A DNA stretch of 64,000 nt from Chryseobacterium sp. CH21 (GTDB lineage: Bacteria; Bacteroidota; Bacteroidia; Flavobacteriales; Weeksellaceae): contig NZ_QICI01000071.1 in NCBI RefSeq assembly GCF_004119445.1, positions 26,701 through 90,700 on the forward strand, given 5' to 3'. The notes under the pieces are model-generated. The model did not search any database, had not been told where the DNA came from, and saw only the letters and a program-made list of their open reading frames with translations. The translations under genes and the position numbers were made by a program. Of this stretch, positions 42,967 through 53,207 are shown one piece after another; positions within the stretch are counted from its first letter, which is position 1, and each line of letters starts with the position of its first letter.

Positions 42967-44208
42967 TCAGAAGGAAGCCGCAACATTTCTCTCTTTTTTC
43001 AAATCAATCAAAAAGCTGTCTATTAATTCTTTATTAACGTGTGCCATCACAACTACTTTTTTCCAACGAGGATTTAAATAATTATCCGCTACCAGATAAT
43101 ATTTCTCAGCAAGATCCTTAGAAATTTCATCAGAATCAATTGTAACAATATTCATATCAGGATTTCTATAATATTTAACTCCCATTTGATCTAAAGCATC
43201 ACATAAATAGTTTGTTCTATTTATCAATTGTTGTATTAGTTGAGCCCAACCATCAGACCCATGGGTCATCAGAATCATCCACATGGAAATTGCATTAGCT
43301 CCTGATCGACTGCCACAAAGGGTAAAATCCGATCCATATACATATGAAGCTTCTTTTGTCTGTACATATTCTATAAGTGATTTTCTACATAAAAACACGC
43401 CTGTACCATACGGTGATTGAAGCATTTTATGTCCATCAATAGTAATAGAACTAACTTCTGGATTTTTAAAATCCAACTCATTATTTTGTGCAGAAAATGG
43501 ATAAATAAATCCACCAAAGGCAGCATCTACATGCACAAAGTAATCTTTAAAATAATCTTTTACCAGCTTAATGAATGATGTTGGAGAATCTACACTACCA
43601 AATATTGTAGTACCCATTGAAAGATGTACTATAAGATATCGGACACCATTATTATATGCATCCTCAAGTTTTTCTTTAAGGTCATCTAATATAATTTGTC
43701 TCGTAACATGATCAACTTTTACAACAATAGGATGAATTCCTAATAAGTTAGATCCTTTGTAAACAGAATAATGTGCGTCTTCTGAAAATATAACCCCAAT
43801 CTCATCTGCCTTTGCGTTCTTTTCCTGTATAAAATAATTTCTATACATCCATTGCGCCTGAATATTTGCTTCTGTCCCCCCGGGAGCTACATATCCATCA
43901 TAACTTGATTCTTCAGCTCCTAATATTTCTACAGCACACATCCGAAGAAGATCTATTTCAAGCTGTTGTGTTCCGGAAAAATATTTCTCGCCATCACTAT
44001 AGGTGTGACAGCCAATATGATTAGGATTATTTACTAAAACTGAAAGAAATGCTGCTTCTTTTAAAAATGGAAAATTGTAAAACTGTTCTTGATCTAAATA
44101 TGTTCCTGGAAGTCCAAGTATAGGTTCAGTGTTATAGTTCAAGTTTTTATTTAATGCTTCAAAAACTTTTTCTCTAATTGTTGCAGTAGGAAGCTTTGGC
44201 CAATACAT
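42967..44208 (-). CDS. PLP-dependent group II amino acid decarboxylase
   Basis: This 413-residue fold-type I PLP enzyme has the decarboxylase pattern GGTEANIQA near residue 105, FVHVDAAFGGFIYPF near 226, and the PLP-lysine segment ITIDGHKMLQSPYGTG near 258. It is related to glutamate, aspartate, tyrosine or histidine decarboxylases, and the substrate cannot be read from sequence. By eye the gene is more AT-rich than its right-hand neighbours and uses many ATA and TTA codons, which may indicate transfer. It is divergent from the monooxygenase gene. Confidence 0.8.
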   Translation of the reverse strand: MYWPKLPTATIREKVFEALNKNLNYNTEPILGLPGTYLDQEQFYNFPFLKEAAFLSVLVNNPNHIGCHTYSDGEKYFSGTQQLEIDLLRMCAVEILGAEESSYDGYVAPGGTEANIQAQWMYRNYFIQEKNAKADEIGVIFSEDAHYSVYKGSNLLGIHPIVVKVDHVTRQIILDDLKEKLEDAYNNGVRYLIVHLSMGTTIFGSVDSPTSFIKLVKDYFKDYFVHVDAAFGGFIYPFSAQNNELDFKNPEVSSITIDGHKMLQSPYGTGVFLCRKSLIEYVQTKEASYVYGSDFTLCGSRSGANAISMWMILMTHGSDGWAQLIQQLINRTNYLCDALDQMGVKYYRNPDMNIVTIDSDEISKDLAEKYYLVADNYLNPRWKKVVVMAHVNKELIDSFLIDLKKERNVAASF

Positions 44209-44552
44209 ATTTTCTGGTTTAAAGTTTAGAAAACCATCCTATTCAACTGAACAGAATAATTTTCCCAAAATTACATTTTTTTTACATGAATAAAAACTGT
44301 TTATGATCTTACTTATAAATACAATAAGATTTTGATAAATTTATTAGACAGATGGAATTCATTTCAAAAACATATTCTTTGCAAATTTTAAATAATTAAT
44401 CACAAATTAAATAAAATCATTATAATGGTAAATATATACCGATATGATAACTTTATTTCATCAAAACTTATATTTTAAATTTTAATTTTGCATCTATCTT
44501 AAGGAGATAAAAAATACTTAAAAAACCAACCTGAAAAATACATTATTCCGAA
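44209..44552. other. Divergent intergenic region with TAATTTTG element
   Basis: This is a 344-base, very AT-rich gap between divergent genes. TAATTTTG at 44483-44490 is a plausible -7 element for the monooxygenase gene. No gene, repeat or hairpin was recognised. Confidence 0.5.
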
Positions 44553-45629
44553 ATGAAGAAAATTGCTGTCGTGGGCGCCGGTATTTCCGGCTTAAGCATG
44601 GCGAATTACTTAGAAAAACACCAAATTGATTATCACATTTACGAAAGGAGAAAAAAAGAAGATCTGGCTGGTCACGGTTTTCTCATTCCGAAGGAAGGGA
44701 TGGATTATCTTTATCAGATCATTGATTCGGATCTTCTTCATAGACATGGAAGTTTTCTGAAAAAGTACACACAGTATTCCCATACTGGAAAAATTCTGGC
44801 AGAAAAAGAACTGGATAATGTTTTTGCCATCACAAGACATTCATTGATTGATCTGTTGGCACAAAACATCTCTCCGGAAAAGATTATCTACGAAGAAACC
44901 GTTATTCCTGATGATCAACAGAACGGAAAACTGAAGCTTTCTGATGGAACTTACATTGATGCAGATATCGCTGTCATTTCCGATGGTTCCAGAAGCAGAA
45001 TCAGAAAACATTTTTTTAAGGATGAATCTATGAAAGTTGTACAGGAAAGCGAAGTGGTGAACATCATTCAAAATAAAGAAATCGCAGATTCTATTGAACA
45101 TGACTTTATGAAATTTCATCATGAAGAAGGCGGTCTGACTTTCGGAATCCTTAAACTTTCTGATGACACCATTCTCTGGTACTCACAGTTTGATAATAAG
45201 AAATACACAATCAATGAATGTTCTGCAGAAAACTTAAGAAAATATATGCTTGAAGTTTTTGAAAACTGGCATCCTTTAGTCCCGGAAATCATACAAAAAT
45301 CAAAGTATAAAAATGTTCATTTATGGAATGTTTATGAATTAGAAAACCTCAATCCTTTTTACCATGAAAACTTTGTATTCATAGGTGATGCAGCACATCC
45401 ACTGATTCCGTTTACAAGTCAAGGAGTCACCTCTGCCCTGAAAGATTCTTTCTCATTAACGAAATACTTAGTTGAAGAAGACAATATACAGGCTGCTTTC
45501 AGTAAATATGAGTCAGAAAGAAAACCTGAAATTGAAGTTCACATCAGCAATGGGAGAATATTACTCAACCAGTTTTTACTTCCATTAAACCAACAAACAG
45601 AAAATATTATCCCCATATCCTATAAATAA
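44553..45629 (+). CDS. FAD-dependent monooxygenase, class A type
   Basis: This is a 358-residue flavoprotein. The N-terminal dinucleotide-binding motif is VVGAGISGLSMANYL, and the FAD-ribityl motif is FVFIGDAAHPLIPFTSQGV near residue 280. An intermediate segment with IADSIEHDFMKF is less conserved. This is the PHBH/kynurenine-3-monooxygenase architecture. The substrate is unknown. It lies 2 bases from a PLP aminotransferase gene and opposite a PLP decarboxylase gene, suggesting amino-acid-derived small-molecule chemistry. Confidence 0.85.
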   Translation: MKKIAVVGAGISGLSMANYLEKHQIDYHIYERRKKEDLAGHGFLIPKEGMDYLYQIIDSDLLHRHGSFLKKYTQYSHTGKILAEKELDNVFAITRHSLIDLLAQNISPEKIIYEETVIPDDQQNGKLKLSDGTYIDADIAVISDGSRSRIRKHFFKDESMKVVQESEVVNIIQNKEIADSIEHDFMKFHHEEGGLTFGILKLSDDTILWYSQFDNKKYTINECSAENLRKYMLEVFENWHPLVPEIIQKSKYKNVHLWNVYELENLNPFYHENFVFIGDAAHPLIPFTSQGVTSALKDSFSLTKYLVEEDNIQAAFSKYESERKPEIEVHISNGRILLNQFLLPLNQQTENIIPISYK

Positions 45630-45631
45630 AT

Positions 45632-46789
45632 ATGTTCACCAACAACGATATCAACTTTGAAGCATTAAAAAGAAAAGCCTATAACGGAAGATGGGCCACT
45701 CTGGAAGAAGGAATCATTCCTCTTACGGCTGCAGATCCCGATTTCAGAACCGCACCGGAAATTGAACAGGGAATTATTGAATATTTGAAAGACGGCTACC
45801 TCAGCTATGGCCCATTCTCGGGACTCCCAGAGTTTAAGAAAAGCGTTGCAGCTCATTTTAATAAAGAAAAACATGGAAGTTTCTCACCCGAAAATGTACT
45901 GGCGGTCAACAGTGCCGCCCAGGGAATGTTTCTCATCGCATCTTACGTTCTCAATTCCGGTGATGAAGCCATTATTTTGGATCCTGTGGATTTTCTCTTC
46001 AAAAAATCAGTAGAAACGGCAGGCGGAAAAGTAATGCTCTGCCCTGTTGATACGATAACAGGAGAAATTGACTTTGAAAAACTGGTTTCTTTAATCAATC
46101 CCAAGACCAAACTTATCAACCTATGTAATCCGCACAATCCGCTTGGAAAGATTTATTCTAAAGAAGTATTAATAAAAGTGGCAGAAATAGCATCTGCTCA
46201 TGATCTTTGGGTAATGAGTGATGAAATCTGGAGTGATATTATCTATGACCAAAAAGACTTCCATACCTATTCTTCCGTTTCGGAGAAGGCAAAGAGAAAG
46301 AGCTTTACGGTGTACGGATTTTCAAAATCATTCGGAATAGCAGGATTGAGAATAGGAGCTGTGCTGTGCAATGATCAGAATATTCTTGAAGATTTTACCG
46401 AGAAAGCCAATTTTAACTCGACTATAGAGGGGGTTTCTACCTTATCACAGATAGCCGGAAGTGTAGCACTGGAGAAAGCCAAACCTTGGTATAAAGAATT
46501 TTTAACCCACTTACAGAGTAACAGAGATCTTGCTTTTAGATTATTAATCCGTTCAGGAATTGTAACGCCTAATCTGCCCGAAGCCACTTTTGTATTGTTT
46601 CCAAAGATTGAAAACGGAATGACCAGTGATGAATTTGCTCAGCATGTCCTAAAACAAGGAAAAGTAGCCATTGTTCCAGGATCAGAAAGATGGTTCGGAA
46701 AAGGAGCTGAAGGACATATCAGAATTTGCTTTTCTACCTCTCAGGAAATTTTAGAAGAAGGAATTAACAGAATCATTACCAGCTTTTAA
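45632..46789 (+). CDS. PLP-dependent aminotransferase, class I/II
   Basis: This is a 385-residue fold-type I enzyme with the aspartate-aminotransferase family pattern LINLCNPHNPLGKIY near residue 165, VMSDEIWSDI near 195 and the PLP lysine in YGFSKSFGIAGLRIG near 230. Its MalY/PatB-like traits are SYGPFSGLPEFKKSV and ending HIRICFSTS. It could be a transaminase or a C-S lyase. It starts 2 bases after the monooxygenase stop, so they are one operon. Confidence 0.85.
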   Translation: MFTNNDINFEALKRKAYNGRWATLEEGIIPLTAADPDFRTAPEIEQGIIEYLKDGYLSYGPFSGLPEFKKSVAAHFNKEKHGSFSPENVLAVNSAAQGMFLIASYVLNSGDEAIILDPVDFLFKKSVETAGGKVMLCPVDTITGEIDFEKLVSLINPKTKLINLCNPHNPLGKIYSKEVLIKVAEIASAHDLWVMSDEIWSDIIYDQKDFHTYSSVSEKAKRKSFTVYGFSKSFGIAGLRIGAVLCNDQNILEDFTEKANFNSTIEGVSTLSQIAGSVALEKAKPWYKEFLTHLQSNRDLAFRLLIRSGIVTPNLPEATFVLFPKIENGMTSDEFAQHVLKQGKVAIVPGSERWFGKGAEGHIRICFSTSQEILEEGINRIITSF

Positions 46790-46951
46790 TGTTAAAAATT
46801 TTAATCAAATTTAAACAATATGTTATTATTTTTCCGAAATTACCACAAATCAACACTGAATTAAGATTTTCATACTAAATATTTAATTTTAATATTGATT
46901 TAAAAATAAATAATGATAATTTTGATCGAATCACCACTCAAAATTATCATT

Positions 46952-49378
46952 ATGAGAATAAAATACATCAGCATTTTTTTCCTTGGAGCTACTACCCTTT
47001 CCTATGCCCAGCAGGTAAAGGATACTTTGAAAGAATCAAAGATTGACGAAGTAGCTATTACCGGAAGCCGAAACAAGAAAAGAACAGTCGTTAATACACC
47101 CGTTCCTATAGACATCATAGACATTAAACAGGTAAGCCAGTCAACGGGACAGGTGGAAATCAACCAGCTCTTACAGTTTTCTGCTCCTTCTTTCAATTCC
47201 AATAAACAATCAGGATCTGATGGTGCTGATGCTGTAGATCCGGCCACTTTAAGAGGTCTTGGCCCCGATCAGACTTTACTTTTGTTGAATGGAAAAAGAT
47301 ACCATCAGTCTTCACTGATCAACCTTTTTGGGACCAAAGGAAGGGGAAACACGGGTTACGATATGAATACCATCCCTATTGGTGCAATAAAAAGAGTTGA
47401 AGTACTTCGTGATGGAGCTTCCGCCCAATATGGTTCGGATGCCATCGCGGGGGTTATCAATGTTATTTTGAATGACCGTGATAAGGGTTTTGAAGGAAAT
47501 TTATTCACAGGTATGAACCTTTTTAAAAGCCCGGGAAACAATGATGTGGTTTCAGATCACAAAATAGATGGAACCACCTTTGACTTCAGTGGAAATTTAG
47601 GAACTAAAATAGGTTCAAAAGGCGGCTTTGGAAACTTTACTGCAGAATTCATCAATAAAGATTACGCCATCCGAAATGCAAATCCGGATCTATACACAGC
47701 CCCAAGACAGCGTTTCGGGGATGCAAAAGCTCAAAACATTTACTTTTTCGGAAATATTGAACTTCCGTTATCAGATGGTCTGAAATTTTATTCCCGCCAA
47801 GGCTTCTCCCATAGAAATACCAAGGCTTATGCCTGGACCAGAACACCGGATGCAGACGGTAATATTCCTGAAGTTTACCCTACGGGATTCAACCCGATTG
47901 AAGATACCAGTATTACAGACTTTACTTTTGATAACGGTTTAAAATTCAAGGTTGCTGGCTGGGATGTAGATTTTTATAATGCTTTTGGTAACAATAGATT
48001 TACCTATCAGATTGATAATACCATTAATGCCACTTTAGGAGTCAAATCTCCTACCAGCTTTAATGCGGGAGGTCATTCCCTGCTGCAAAATACGACTGGT
48101 TTTAACGCCGTGAAACAATTTAAAGTACTGGAAGGGCTTAACGTTGCTTTCGGATCGGAATTCAGATATGAAAAATTCAATATCATCAAAGGAGAAGAAG
48201 CTTCTTACTCTATGTATGATATCAATGGAAATCCTGTAACGCCAAATACTCCTCCAAATCTACTCGTTACAAACCCTTTAAGCGGAAATGTAAGACCGGG
48301 TGGATCTCAGGGATTCCCAGGCTATTCCACAGATACCGGAAAAAGCAGAAATAATTTTGCAGCCTATGTAGACACTGAATTGGATGTGACTAAAAACTGG
48401 ATGATAAGCATTGCCGGAAGGTTTGAAAATTATAATGATTTCGGAAGCACTTTGAATGGTAAATTTGCTACCAGATATGCCATCACACCACAGTTCGCCT
48501 TCAGAGGTTCTGTTTCTACCGGATTCAGAGCACCTTCTCTGGCTCAGAAATACTACAGTCAGCAGTTTACCAACTTCCAGGGAGGCCAGTTGGTTACGAT
48601 CCAGCTTGCTTCTAATGACAGCAAACTGGCAAGCAGCCTTGGAATTCCTCAATTGAAACAGGAAACCTCTGTGAATGGAAGCGCCGGATTTACTTTCAAT
48701 ACAGGAAAATTTACCGCCACCGTAGATGGTTACTATATTCGCGTGAAAGACAGAATCGTTCTTACCGGATATTTTGCACAAGCAGACTTACCGGCAGAGG
48801 TTCAGGCAGAGAATCCATTTATCGATCAGGTACAGTTTTTCTCCAATGCTATCGACACGAAAACAAAAGGGGTTGACCTTATTTTAAGCTATAGTGAAAA
48901 CATCGGTTCCGGAAAACTGACGGCTACTCTGGCTGGAAACTATAATGACATGGAAATTACAAAAGTAAATACTTCAGAACAGCTGGCTGGGAAAGAAGAT
49001 ATTTATCTGAGCGCAAGAGAAAAGGCATTTATCCTTGCTTCGGCTCCAAAAACCAAAGTGAATTTAAATCTTAATTACAGACTCAACAAATTCAACGTGA
49101 ATCTGCAGATGGTAAGGTTTGATAAAGTAACCCTGATTGGCTATGATTCCACAGAACAGGTATATAATCCAAAAGTAACTACCGATCTTTCTTTTGGCTA
49201 CGAATTCTGCAAGAACCTGAATCTGACTTTAGGAAGTAAAAATTTATTCAACAGATATCCTACTCTACAGACCACTCAGGTATCCGACGGAAATACGGAA
49301 GCCGGAGGTATTTTTGATCCTGTACAGATGGGATTTGCCGGAAGACAGGTTTTTGCCAGACTTAATTTTAAGTTTTAG
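46952..49378 (+). CDS. TonB-dependent receptor
   Basis: This is an outer-membrane active-transport receptor of about 808 residues. It has a signal peptide (ISIFFLGATTLSYAQ), a TonB-box/plug region (IDEVAITGSRNKKRTVVNTPVPI, LRGLGPDQTLLLLNGKRYHQSS, VEVLRDGASAQYGSDAIAGVINV) and a 22-strand barrel ending in GFAGRQVFARLNFKF. The start at 46952 puts the signal at the N-terminus. It lies 160 bases after the aminotransferase gene, so its ligand might be that cluster's product, but this is only proximity. There is no SusD partner. Confidence 0.9.
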   Translation: MRIKYISIFFLGATTLSYAQQVKDTLKESKIDEVAITGSRNKKRTVVNTPVPIDIIDIKQVSQSTGQVEINQLLQFSAPSFNSNKQSGSDGADAVDPATLRGLGPDQTLLLLNGKRYHQSSLINLFGTKGRGNTGYDMNTIPIGAIKRVEVLRDGASAQYGSDAIAGVINVILNDRDKGFEGNLFTGMNLFKSPGNNDVVSDHKIDGTTFDFSGNLGTKIGSKGGFGNFTAEFINKDYAIRNANPDLYTAPRQRFGDAKAQNIYFFGNIELPLSDGLKFYSRQGFSHRNTKAYAWTRTPDADGNIPEVYPTGFNPIEDTSITDFTFDNGLKFKVAGWDVDFYNAFGNNRFTYQIDNTINATLGVKSPTSFNAGGHSLLQNTTGFNAVKQFKVLEGLNVAFGSEFRYEKFNIIKGEEASYSMYDINGNPVTPNTPPNLLVTNPLSGNVRPGGSQGFPGYSTDTGKSRNNFAAYVDTELDVTKNWMISIAGRFENYNDFGSTLNGKFATRYAITPQFAFRGSVSTGFRAPSLAQKYYSQQFTNFQGGQLVTIQLASNDSKLASSLGIPQLKQETSVNGSAGFTFNTGKFTATVDGYYIRVKDRIVLTGYFAQADLPAEVQAENPFIDQVQFFSNAIDTKTKGVDLILSYSENIGSGKLTATLAGNYNDMEITKVNTSEQLAGKEDIYLSAREKAFILASAPKTKVNLNLNYRLNKFNVNLQMVRFDKVTLIGYDSTEQVYNPKVTTDLSFGYEFCKNLNLTLGSKNLFNRYPTLQTTQVSDGNTEAGGIFDPVQMGFAGRQVFARLNFKF

Positions 49379-49385
49379 AAGAATT

Positions 49386-49546
49386 AAAAAAACTGTATCA
49401 AAGGTTAATAATTTCACCTTTGTCATTCTGACACAGACTGCAGGTCTGCGAACGTCGTTCAAAGAATCTCATTTATAAACCAATAACATAAGATTCTTCA
49501 CTACATTTCATTTCGTTCAGAATGACATTTTGATACAGTTTTTTTC
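49386..49546. repeat. Nested inverted repeat between convergent genes
   Basis: The outer arms AAACTGTATCAAA (49390-49402) and TTTGATACAGTTT (49529-49541) and inner arms TGTCATTCTGA (49421-49431) and TCAGAATGACA (49517-49527), plus AAGAATCT / AGATTCTT, form one large hairpin, with T runs outward. TCATTCTGA...GAATCT words are typical of dispersed Bacteroidota repeats. The hairpin probably also ends both flanking convergent genes. Confidence 0.7.
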
Positions 49547-50763
49547 TATTTTTTTGAAATCTTATAAAGCTTACCGCTGTCTGTGACTGCATACAGATTT
49601 CCGTCCATTCCGTTCAGCACATCACGGAAGCGTTCTTTTTGATCTGCAAGAAGACGTTCTTCTCCTACCACTTTATTATCTTTCATGACAATTCTGTCAA
49701 TATGCTCACCGCTCAGGCATCCGATAATGAGATTTCCATTCCATTCCTCGATGTTTCCTGTATAGAAAGTAATTCCACTAGGTGAAATCACAGGATCCCA
49801 ATAGTACACAGGTTGCTCGGTTCCTTCTTTTTGAGTGATTCCCTTTCCTATTTTATCTCCGGAATATTCTATTCCATAGGTTACATCACCCCAGCCGTAA
49901 TTTTTTCCCGGTTGGATAAGATTGATTTCATCACCTCCTCTTGGTCCCATTTCCACATCCCAAAGATTTCCATTAGGATCTATTGCCATTCCTTGAGGAT
50001 TTCGGACACCGTAAGCATAAATTTCAGGTTTATAGCCGGATTTTCCTATAAAAGGATTTCCCGGAGCTGGTTTACCGTCTTTTGTAATCTTTAAAATCTT
50101 TCCAAGAAAATTATCTGTTTTCTGGGCATATACTCTGGTTACTTTATCTGACCTTTCTCCTGTACTAACAAATAAATGCCCATCTTTATCAAATGCCAGA
50201 CGGCTTCCATAATGCTTATCTCCATCATACGAAGGTTCAGCACGGAAAATAACTTTTACTTCTGAAATATTCTTAAGATCTGCTGAAAGTTTCCCCTTTG
50301 CCACAGAGGTTAAATTTCCTTTTCCAAATGATTCTGAGAAACTGAAGTAAATCATATTATTGGTTTTAAAATCAGGATCAAGAGCTACATCCAGCATTCC
50401 TCCCTGCCCTTTTGAATCTACTTTTGGGAAACCTTCTATTTTAGACACCTGCCTTCCATCTGTAGAAACAACATTCATATGCCCTTTCTTATCTGTAATG
50501 AGAAATCTTCCATCTGGTAAATTGATAATTCCCCAGGGCCTTCCCAAATCTTTATTCAATATTTCCACATTATAAGCTGTTGTGGTCTTCACTGCCTTGA
50601 TTCTTGTCTGTCCTTTAAATGCTGGTTTATTATCAGAATTTGGATTTTCTGTCTCTACACTTCCATCATTTCCCGTCTTTTGTGCATTGGCATGATTCTC
50701 CTTGCATGAGGATAAAAAAAGAAAAAGGCTTACTACAGGAATACAAAATTGATTGATTTTCAT
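49546..50763 (-). CDS. PQQ-type sugar dehydrogenase lipoprotein
   Basis: This 405-residue secreted lipoprotein (signal ending FLFLSSC, Cys about 18) is a six-bladed beta-propeller of the soluble glucose dehydrogenase/sorbosone dehydrogenase family. Motifs are NLPDGRFLITDKKGHMNVV, GGMLDVALDPDF, GDKHYGSRLAFDKDGHLFVSTGERSD, YGVRNPQGMAIDP and GEHIDRIVMKDNK. It would oxidise aldose sugars with PQQ in the periplasm. The start at 50763 is chosen because 58 upstream in-frame residues include no signal. It is divergent from the blaI-like gene. Confidence 0.88.
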   Translation of the reverse strand: MKINQFCIPVVSLFLFLSSCKENHANAQKTGNDGSVETENPNSDNKPAFKGQTRIKAVKTTTAYNVEILNKDLGRPWGIINLPDGRFLITDKKGHMNVVSTDGRQVSKIEGFPKVDSKGQGGMLDVALDPDFKTNNMIYFSFSESFGKGNLTSVAKGKLSADLKNISEVKVIFRAEPSYDGDKHYGSRLAFDKDGHLFVSTGERSDKVTRVYAQKTDNFLGKILKITKDGKPAPGNPFIGKSGYKPEIYAYGVRNPQGMAIDPNGNLWDVEMGPRGGDEINLIQPGKNYGWGDVTYGIEYSGDKIGKGITQKEGTEQPVYYWDPVISPSGITFYTGNIEEWNGNLIIGCLSGEHIDRIVMKDNKVVGEERLLADQKERFRDVLNGMDGNLYAVTDSGKLYKISKK

Positions 50764-50834
50764 ATTATTATGATTAGGTTTTATAGAACGAATGGAAAAA
50801 TAATGCCAATAAAGTTTGCACATATTAATTTTTA

Positions 50835-50866
50835 TTCTACATTTGTAGAACAAATTACAACATTGT
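50835..50866. promoter_or_regulatory. Putative BlaI-type operators over the blaI promoter
   Basis: The perfect palindrome TTCTACA-TT-TGTAGAA (50835-50850) is followed by TACAA-CA-TTGTA (50856-50867). TACAnnTGTA half-sites fit the BlaI/MecI class. The first palindrome contains TACATTTG, a TAnnTTTG promoter element placed 25-32 bases before the blaI-like ATG, so binding would block its own transcription. Confidence 0.7.
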
Positions 50867-50869
50867 AGA

Positions 50870-51241
50870 ATGAAAGAGATTAAACTTACAGATTCTGAAA
50901 AAATCCTTATGGAAATTCTTTGGGAAAAGAAAGCCATTTATATGAAGGATATTCTGGATGCATATCCGAACCCTAAGCCAGCCCCTACTACCATTGCTAC
51001 CTTACTGAAGAGAATGCAGAATAAAGAACTGGTAGGCTATAAATTGTATGGAAATTCCCGTGAATACTACCCAAAAGTAGAAAAAGGGGAATATTTCAAA
51101 GAGGAAATGACTTCCATGATTGACCGTTTTTTCAACAGCTCAGTGACCCAATTTGCATCTTTCTTTACATCCAATGCAAAACTCAGCCAAAAGCAACTGA
51201 AAGAACTTCGTGATATTATTGACAAACAGATAGAAGAATAG
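50870..51241 (+). CDS. BlaI/MecI/CopY family repressor
   Basis: This is a 123-residue winged-helix repressor: LTDSEKILMEILWEKKAIYMKDI, APTTIATLLKRMQNKELVGYKLYGNSREYYP, then a helical dimerisation tail (KQLKELRDIIDKQIEE). In BlaI relatives the membrane peptidase partner triggers cleavage of the repressor. Here the partner follows after 2 bases. Palindromes suited to it lie over its own promoter. Confidence 0.92.
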   Translation: MKEIKLTDSEKILMEILWEKKAIYMKDILDAYPNPKPAPTTIATLLKRMQNKELVGYKLYGNSREYYPKVEKGEYFKEEMTSMIDRFFNSSVTQFASFFTSNAKLSQKQLKELRDIIDKQIEE

Positions 51242-51243
51242 AT

Positions 51244-53030
51244 ATGTCTGCCATTATTCTGAAAATAGTGTTATGCTCATCTATTTTCATCGCTGTTTAT
51301 TACCTGTTTTTGGAAAAGGAAAGAATATACAGATTCAACCGGGTGTATTTGTTAAGCTCATTACTGCTATCCTATACAATTCCGTTTGTTACCATTACCC
51401 TCCCAAGCCAGGACACTGCAACAACTCCTCAACTGATTATCGAAGAAACAGCACAACAGCTGGTTTTTATCCAACAGGAGCAGGAAAGTTTTGACTGGAC
51501 AAATGTGGTATGGGGAGTTTATATACTCATTACTCTTTTTCTATTATTAAAAAGTCTTTTTTCCATACTGGCAGTAAAAAGAATATCGGGAGAAAAGTAT
51601 AGGTACCAGAAACACAATGTAGTAGTAACCAAGGAGAACCTTTCCCCGTTTAGTTTTTGGAATACCATTTATATAGGAAAAAGCTATATGAATAATAATG
51701 CGATAGATCCAAGGATCTTTCTACACGAAAAGACCCATATCGAGCAAAAACATAGTATAGACCTTTTATTACTGGATGTTCTAAAGATTTTCACCTGGTT
51801 CAATCCCGTTCTTTTTCTGTACAAGAAAGCGGTTATAACCAATCATGAATTTTTGGCTGATGAAGCCGTTATGGAAAACAAATATAACATTAAAGAATAT
51901 CAGCATCTTATTCTGGAAGAAATTCTTAGCCAGCAAAATCCTCCATTGACTCATTCATTTAGTTTTAATAACACCAAAAAAAGATTTATTATGATGAATA
52001 CAAAAAAATCAAAGTTTAGTCTGCTCAGGAAAACAGCAGGAATCACTGTTCTGATTTCAGCAGCAGCTCTATTTTCTGAAAGAACGTATGCGGGTAATTC
52101 ACCTCAGGTTCTTATTTCCGAAAGAATAGCAGAATTACCTGCCAAAATTGCGGGTCAGGATCCCTATCAGGAGTTCAAAGACATATTAGCAAAGTATGCT
52201 GATCTTTTGAAACAGGAAAAATATGCAGAATTTTCCAAGAAGGTCACCGAAAGTGATAAAAAAAGGCTTGGTGAACTGTATCCATTACTGAACAAAAATC
52301 AGAAAAATGAGCAGAAGATCACCTTTTTTGCCCTTCCCGAAATGAAAAAACGAATTCCAACAGAAAATGAATGGAAGTCATTTTTGAACAAGAAAAATTA
52401 TGCAGTCTGGATTGATTCAAAAAAACAGAAAACAGCGATTTGAAAAATTATACTCCGAATGACTTTTCAAATGTCTATATCAGTAAAGTTTACCCAAACG
52501 CCAGAACGACCCAAAATCCACAACCGTATCAGGTGACCTTAATGACTCCTTCTTATTATGAAAAGACCAAAGAAGAAGGAAAATCATCTGTTATCATGGG
52601 TTTTAAAAGACAGGGATTAAAAAAAGCATCGGATACAATCATTCCAAGAGTGAACAGCATCAGCGAAAGCAACGAAGGTAAAAACACGAATACAAATATC
52701 ACTACTCAACAGAACACAAATGAAATTCCGGCACAATATCCTGGAGGAGATAAAGACTTAAAAAGTAAAATAAGCCGGATTATGGATGTCAGTAGTATAG
52801 AAGGCCATAACGGGACAATATCATCGATGGCATATATTCATATCAATGAGAAAGGAATAGCAACCCAGGTAACCACTTCGGGAGAAAATGAAATCATGAA
52901 CAGGGAACTTTTAAAAACAGTTACCAAAATAAGTAATGAAACCACCTGGAAACCGGCAGTGAAAGATGGAAAAGCCATTGCTTCGGTATTAAAGGTTCCT
53001 GCAACACTCACTTTTGAGCGTCACCAATAA
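51244..53030 (+). CDS. BlaR1-like M56 peptidase fused to TonB C-terminal domain (apparent frameshift)
   Basis: As read, one frame stops at 52443 and the rest continues from 52440 in another frame. Adding one A to the seven-A run at 52419-52425 joins them into about 595 residues. The N-terminal half has four membrane segments and the zinc motif FLHEKTHIEQKHSIDLL (about residue 160) with ITNHEFLADEAV downstream. The middle region is poorly defined, and the last 100 residues are TonB-C-terminal-like (IPAQYPGGDKDLKSKI, TWKPAVKDGKAI). The protein is partner and probable sensor for the BlaI-like repressor, with an unknown signal. No beta-lactamase gene is nearby. Confidence 0.82.
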
Positions 53031-53031
53031 T

Positions 53032-53060
53032 AAAAAGCGCTAATGATTAGCGCTTTTTCA
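53032..53060 (+). terminator. Terminator after M56 gene
   Basis: A perfect 12-bp stem AAAAAGCGCTAA / TTAGCGCTTTTT around TGA (53032-53058), directly past the stop. Confidence 0.85.
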
Positions 53061-53207
53061 TTTTAATAATCTTCCCAATAATAGCTTTTGAAAAAATTAT
53101 AATTGTCTAGATGATAGATTAAAAATTTCACTATCAAAATATTCATCTTCAAAAGATTATCCAGCCTAAAAATTTCTTTCGTATTTTTGTTCTATACATT
53201 CTTTTCT

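Noticed and set aside
48278..48781. 167-codon open frame antisense to the TonB-dependent receptor
   Set aside because: No domain, no promoter, fully inside the receptor gene.
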